Below are positions 5,726-7,410 of a stretch of 7,410 bases of DNA, one piece after another. Within the stretch, counting starts at the first letter, position 1; each line of letters begins with the position of its first letter. The notes beneath the pieces are model-generated. The model made no database searches and was not told where the DNA came from. It was given only the letters and a program-made list of their open reading frames with translations. The translations under genes and the position numbers were made by a program. Source of the stretch: CAZVVG01 sp964630615 (GTDB lineage Bacteria > Patescibacteriota > Minisyncoccia > Moranbacterales > UBA2206); NCBI GenBank assembly GCA_964630615.1, contig CAZVVG010000033.1:1-7410 (forward strand), written 5' to 3'.

Positions 5726-7410
5726 TTAATCTTCTTCACCCCGTTCTTTTTCTGCACTGTTAAAAATCTCTTCCCAGCGATAGCGCACAGGCACGCCTGG
5801 AGCGCTTTTTGGTTTTTCTTCTGGTTCAAATATTTGAATTTCTTGGGTGATAGATTCTTTTTTAGGAATAAATTCATAAACGGTAAGTGTTCCAATAATT
5901 GTTTTTTCTTTTAAGTCAAAGCTTTGGCCGTATTTAAGCATATCCTTTTCCACATTAGAGGCCGTGGGAAAAACCAAAAAATAATTTCCCTGGGCGTAAA
6001 CTTTCTTTATATTTTTAAAATCATCCGAAGGAATGCCCGCCTTGGCGATATGATATGAAAGAGCGCGGGAATAAAAAGGATCGCTGGAAAGATAAACCGG
6101 ATATTTATTTTCGTCATATCTTTTTTTCACCAGATCAAAAATTTTGTATTGCTGTTCCAGCGTCACACGATGTCTTTCTTTGAGTATTTTATCAGCCGGA
6201 ATTTCAAAGGACTCAAAGGGCGCACGGGACATTTGCCAGAAGCGTTCTTTAATTTTAACCAAATTAGAAACAGCCAAAAATCCACAAAAAATAATTACTA
6301 AAATTAAGAAAACTTTTTCGGATGATTTCTCGCCAATAAGTTCAATAAGATAGCCTAGAAATACGAAAGGCAGGGCAGAAACCAGAAGAAAAAAGCGCGG
6401 AGCGATGCCAAATGAAATGGGAATAAACAAAACTAGAGTCACAAAAATCCAAAGCAAAATTAGCAGAGCAAAATCCTTTTTAGCTGGATCTTTTTCTTTC
6501 CAATATTTTCTGATGGAAAGAATTAAGCCGACAGTGAAAAAAAGAAAAGCCGCTGTTCCCCAGGGAAGTTTTTTCTTGCAGGCATTGTCACATTTAATAT
6601 CATAAAAGGTCTGCGTTTTTACTATGCGAGGAATGTCTGATTTTTCTTGTGCGCTTAGAACAACAAAATAGCCCAGAGCGTTTTCATTGTAGCTTTTTAC
6701 TATTTTTTCAATAAATGTATGTTCGTCTTTGGTGGATTTTTTCTCGGTAGCTTTGAAAAATTGCTTTACATTTTCTCCGCCAGTCATATATTCATTTATA
6801 AAAACTGGTGTGTACAGTAAAAGAACCAGTAAAACGGAAATGGCCCAAAACTTCATTTTGATACGAGGACGCTTAATTATCAGAAACAAAAAGGAAATAG
6901 CCGGAAGAGCCATAAAGGCCAGGAAGTGAAAATTAGAAGAAATAATTAAACTTACAAAAAATAAAATGAGCCATAAACCTTTCCTTTTTTCTTCTTTATC
7001 AACAACGCGAAGAAGACAGAAAAAAGTCAGGATAACGAAAAGCACCAAAGGGTTAGGATTCCAACTGAAACGGGAATACATTACAAAATAAAGCGAAACG
7101 GAAAAAACCAGGAGCAATCCCAAGGATAGATTTTTGTCAAAATATCTTCTGACGAAAAGATAAAAAATCGGCATAGCCAGAATCCCAAAAATACACATGA
7201 TAGCAGCGATTCCTGACGGCGTGTCGCCAAAAAACAAAGCGCTTAAATAATTAAAATAGTAGAAAATCGGTCCCAGGCGCAGAAAAGTGCCGGCCGCTTT
7301 TGGTCCCAGAAGTGGAAGATTGCCGATTCCCTCTTCTATGGCCAGATCAATTACTTTGGCGTCGCGCGATTGGTCCAGTTCAAAATGGAGCCAGTCGGAA
7401 AAATGATAAA
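5726..7410 (-). CDS. GT39/PMT-like membrane glycosyltransferase (5' end outside window)
   Basis: This GT-C fold enzyme of the ArnT/PMT-like group would move a sugar from a polyprenyl-phosphate donor to an acceptor outside the cytoplasmic membrane. The frame is open from the right edge: 57 codons before the TTG at 7237 encode family-like sequence, so that TTG is internal. Counting from the first full codon (7408), FELDQSRDA (9-17) is the first extracellular loop, with the acidic residues expected to be catalytic. LGPIFYYFNYLSALFFGD (45-62) leads into the next helix. YSRFSWNPNP (111-120), NFHFLAF (159-165) and IAPRFF (336-341) are further conserved membrane-edge motifs. About ten hydrophobic segments are visible, then a soluble C-terminal domain of about 170 residues (385-560) ending in an acidic tail. 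A large extracellular loop with two cysteines (KCDNAC, 272-277) lies before residue 285. Roughly the first membrane helix is missing. The gene converges on the beta-helix gene with 35 bp between stops. Donor and acceptor are unknown. Confidence 0.85.
   Translation of the reverse strand, partial: YHFSDWLHFELDQSRDAKVIDLAIEEGIGNLPLLGPKAAGTFLRLGPIFYYFNYLSALFFGDTPSGIAAIMCIFGILAMPIFYLFVRRYFDKNLSLGLLLVFSVSLYFVMYSRFSWNPNPLVLFVILTFFCLLRVVDKEEKRKGLWLILFFVSLIISSNFHFLAFMALPAISFLFLIIKRPRIKMKFWAISVLLVLLLYTPVFINEYMTGGENVKQFFKATEKKSTKDEHTFIEKIVKSYNENALGYFVVLSAQEKSDIPRIVKTQTFYDIKCDNACKKKLPWGTAAFLFFTVGLILSIRKYWKEKDPAKKDFALLILLWIFVTLVLFIPISFGIAPRFFLLVSALPFVFLGYLIELIGEKSSEKVFLILVIIFCGFLAVSNLVKIKERFWQMSRAPFESFEIPADKILKERHRVTLEQQYKIFDLVKKRYDENKYPVYLSSDPFYSRALSYHIAKAGIPSDDFKNIKKVYAQGNYFLVFPTASNVEKDMLKYGQSFDLKEKTIIGTLTVYEFIPKKESITQEIQIFEPEEKPKSAPGVPVRYRWEEIFNSAEKERGEED

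Overview
The window looks like a fragment of a compact, AT-rich bacterial genome, possibly a Candidate Phyla Radiation (Patescibacteria, Parcubacteria-like) organism. That placement is an inference from gene content, low GC, tight gene spacing and general protein style; no rRNA or other marker gene is present to confirm it. The standard bacterial code fits: TGA works as a stop in an ATGA start/stop overlap, and no frame needs TGA to be read as an amino acid. No rRNA, tRNA, CRISPR array, transposase or insertion sequence was seen.

Layout, left to right. Bases 1-605 (+) hold the C-terminal part of an RtcB-type RNA ligase whose 5' end lies outside the window. It meets a convergent cysteine synthase-type PLP enzyme (612-1517, -) with only 6 bp between the stop codons and a small AT-rich hairpin at the junction. 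Bases 1518-1771 form a divergent intergenic region with one plausible promoter per direction. The rightward promoter drives a small orphan gene (1772-2014, +, 80 aa), which has a consensus promoter, a strong Shine-Dalgarno and its own intrinsic terminator (2021-2063), so it appears to be a complete single-gene transcription unit.

An extended -10 promoter (2085-2090) then precedes a tight + strand operon of three genes. These are a thymidylate kinase-like P-loop kinase (2116-2742), a polysaccharide flippase-type membrane protein (2739-4229, 4-base overlap with the kinase gene) and a secreted parallel beta-helix protein with a long charged helical C-terminal part (4236-5690). Convergent to it, from the right edge, comes a large GT-C membrane glycosyltransferase of the GT39/PMT-like type (5726-7410, -). 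Its reading frame is open to the right edge, so the TTG at 7237 is internal and not the true start.

Taken together, 2116-7410 reads as a cell-envelope or glycoconjugate region: a flippase to move a lipid-linked sugar, a lipid-sugar-dependent glycosyltransferase acting outside the membrane, and an exported beta-helix protein that could bind or process glycans. The role of the kinase in that group is unclear. The left part (RNA ligase, cysteine synthase) is housekeeping or metabolic. I see no clear sign of a defence system or mobile element. The least explained items are the 80-aa gene, the beta-helix/helical fusion protein and the pairing of the kinase with the flippase.
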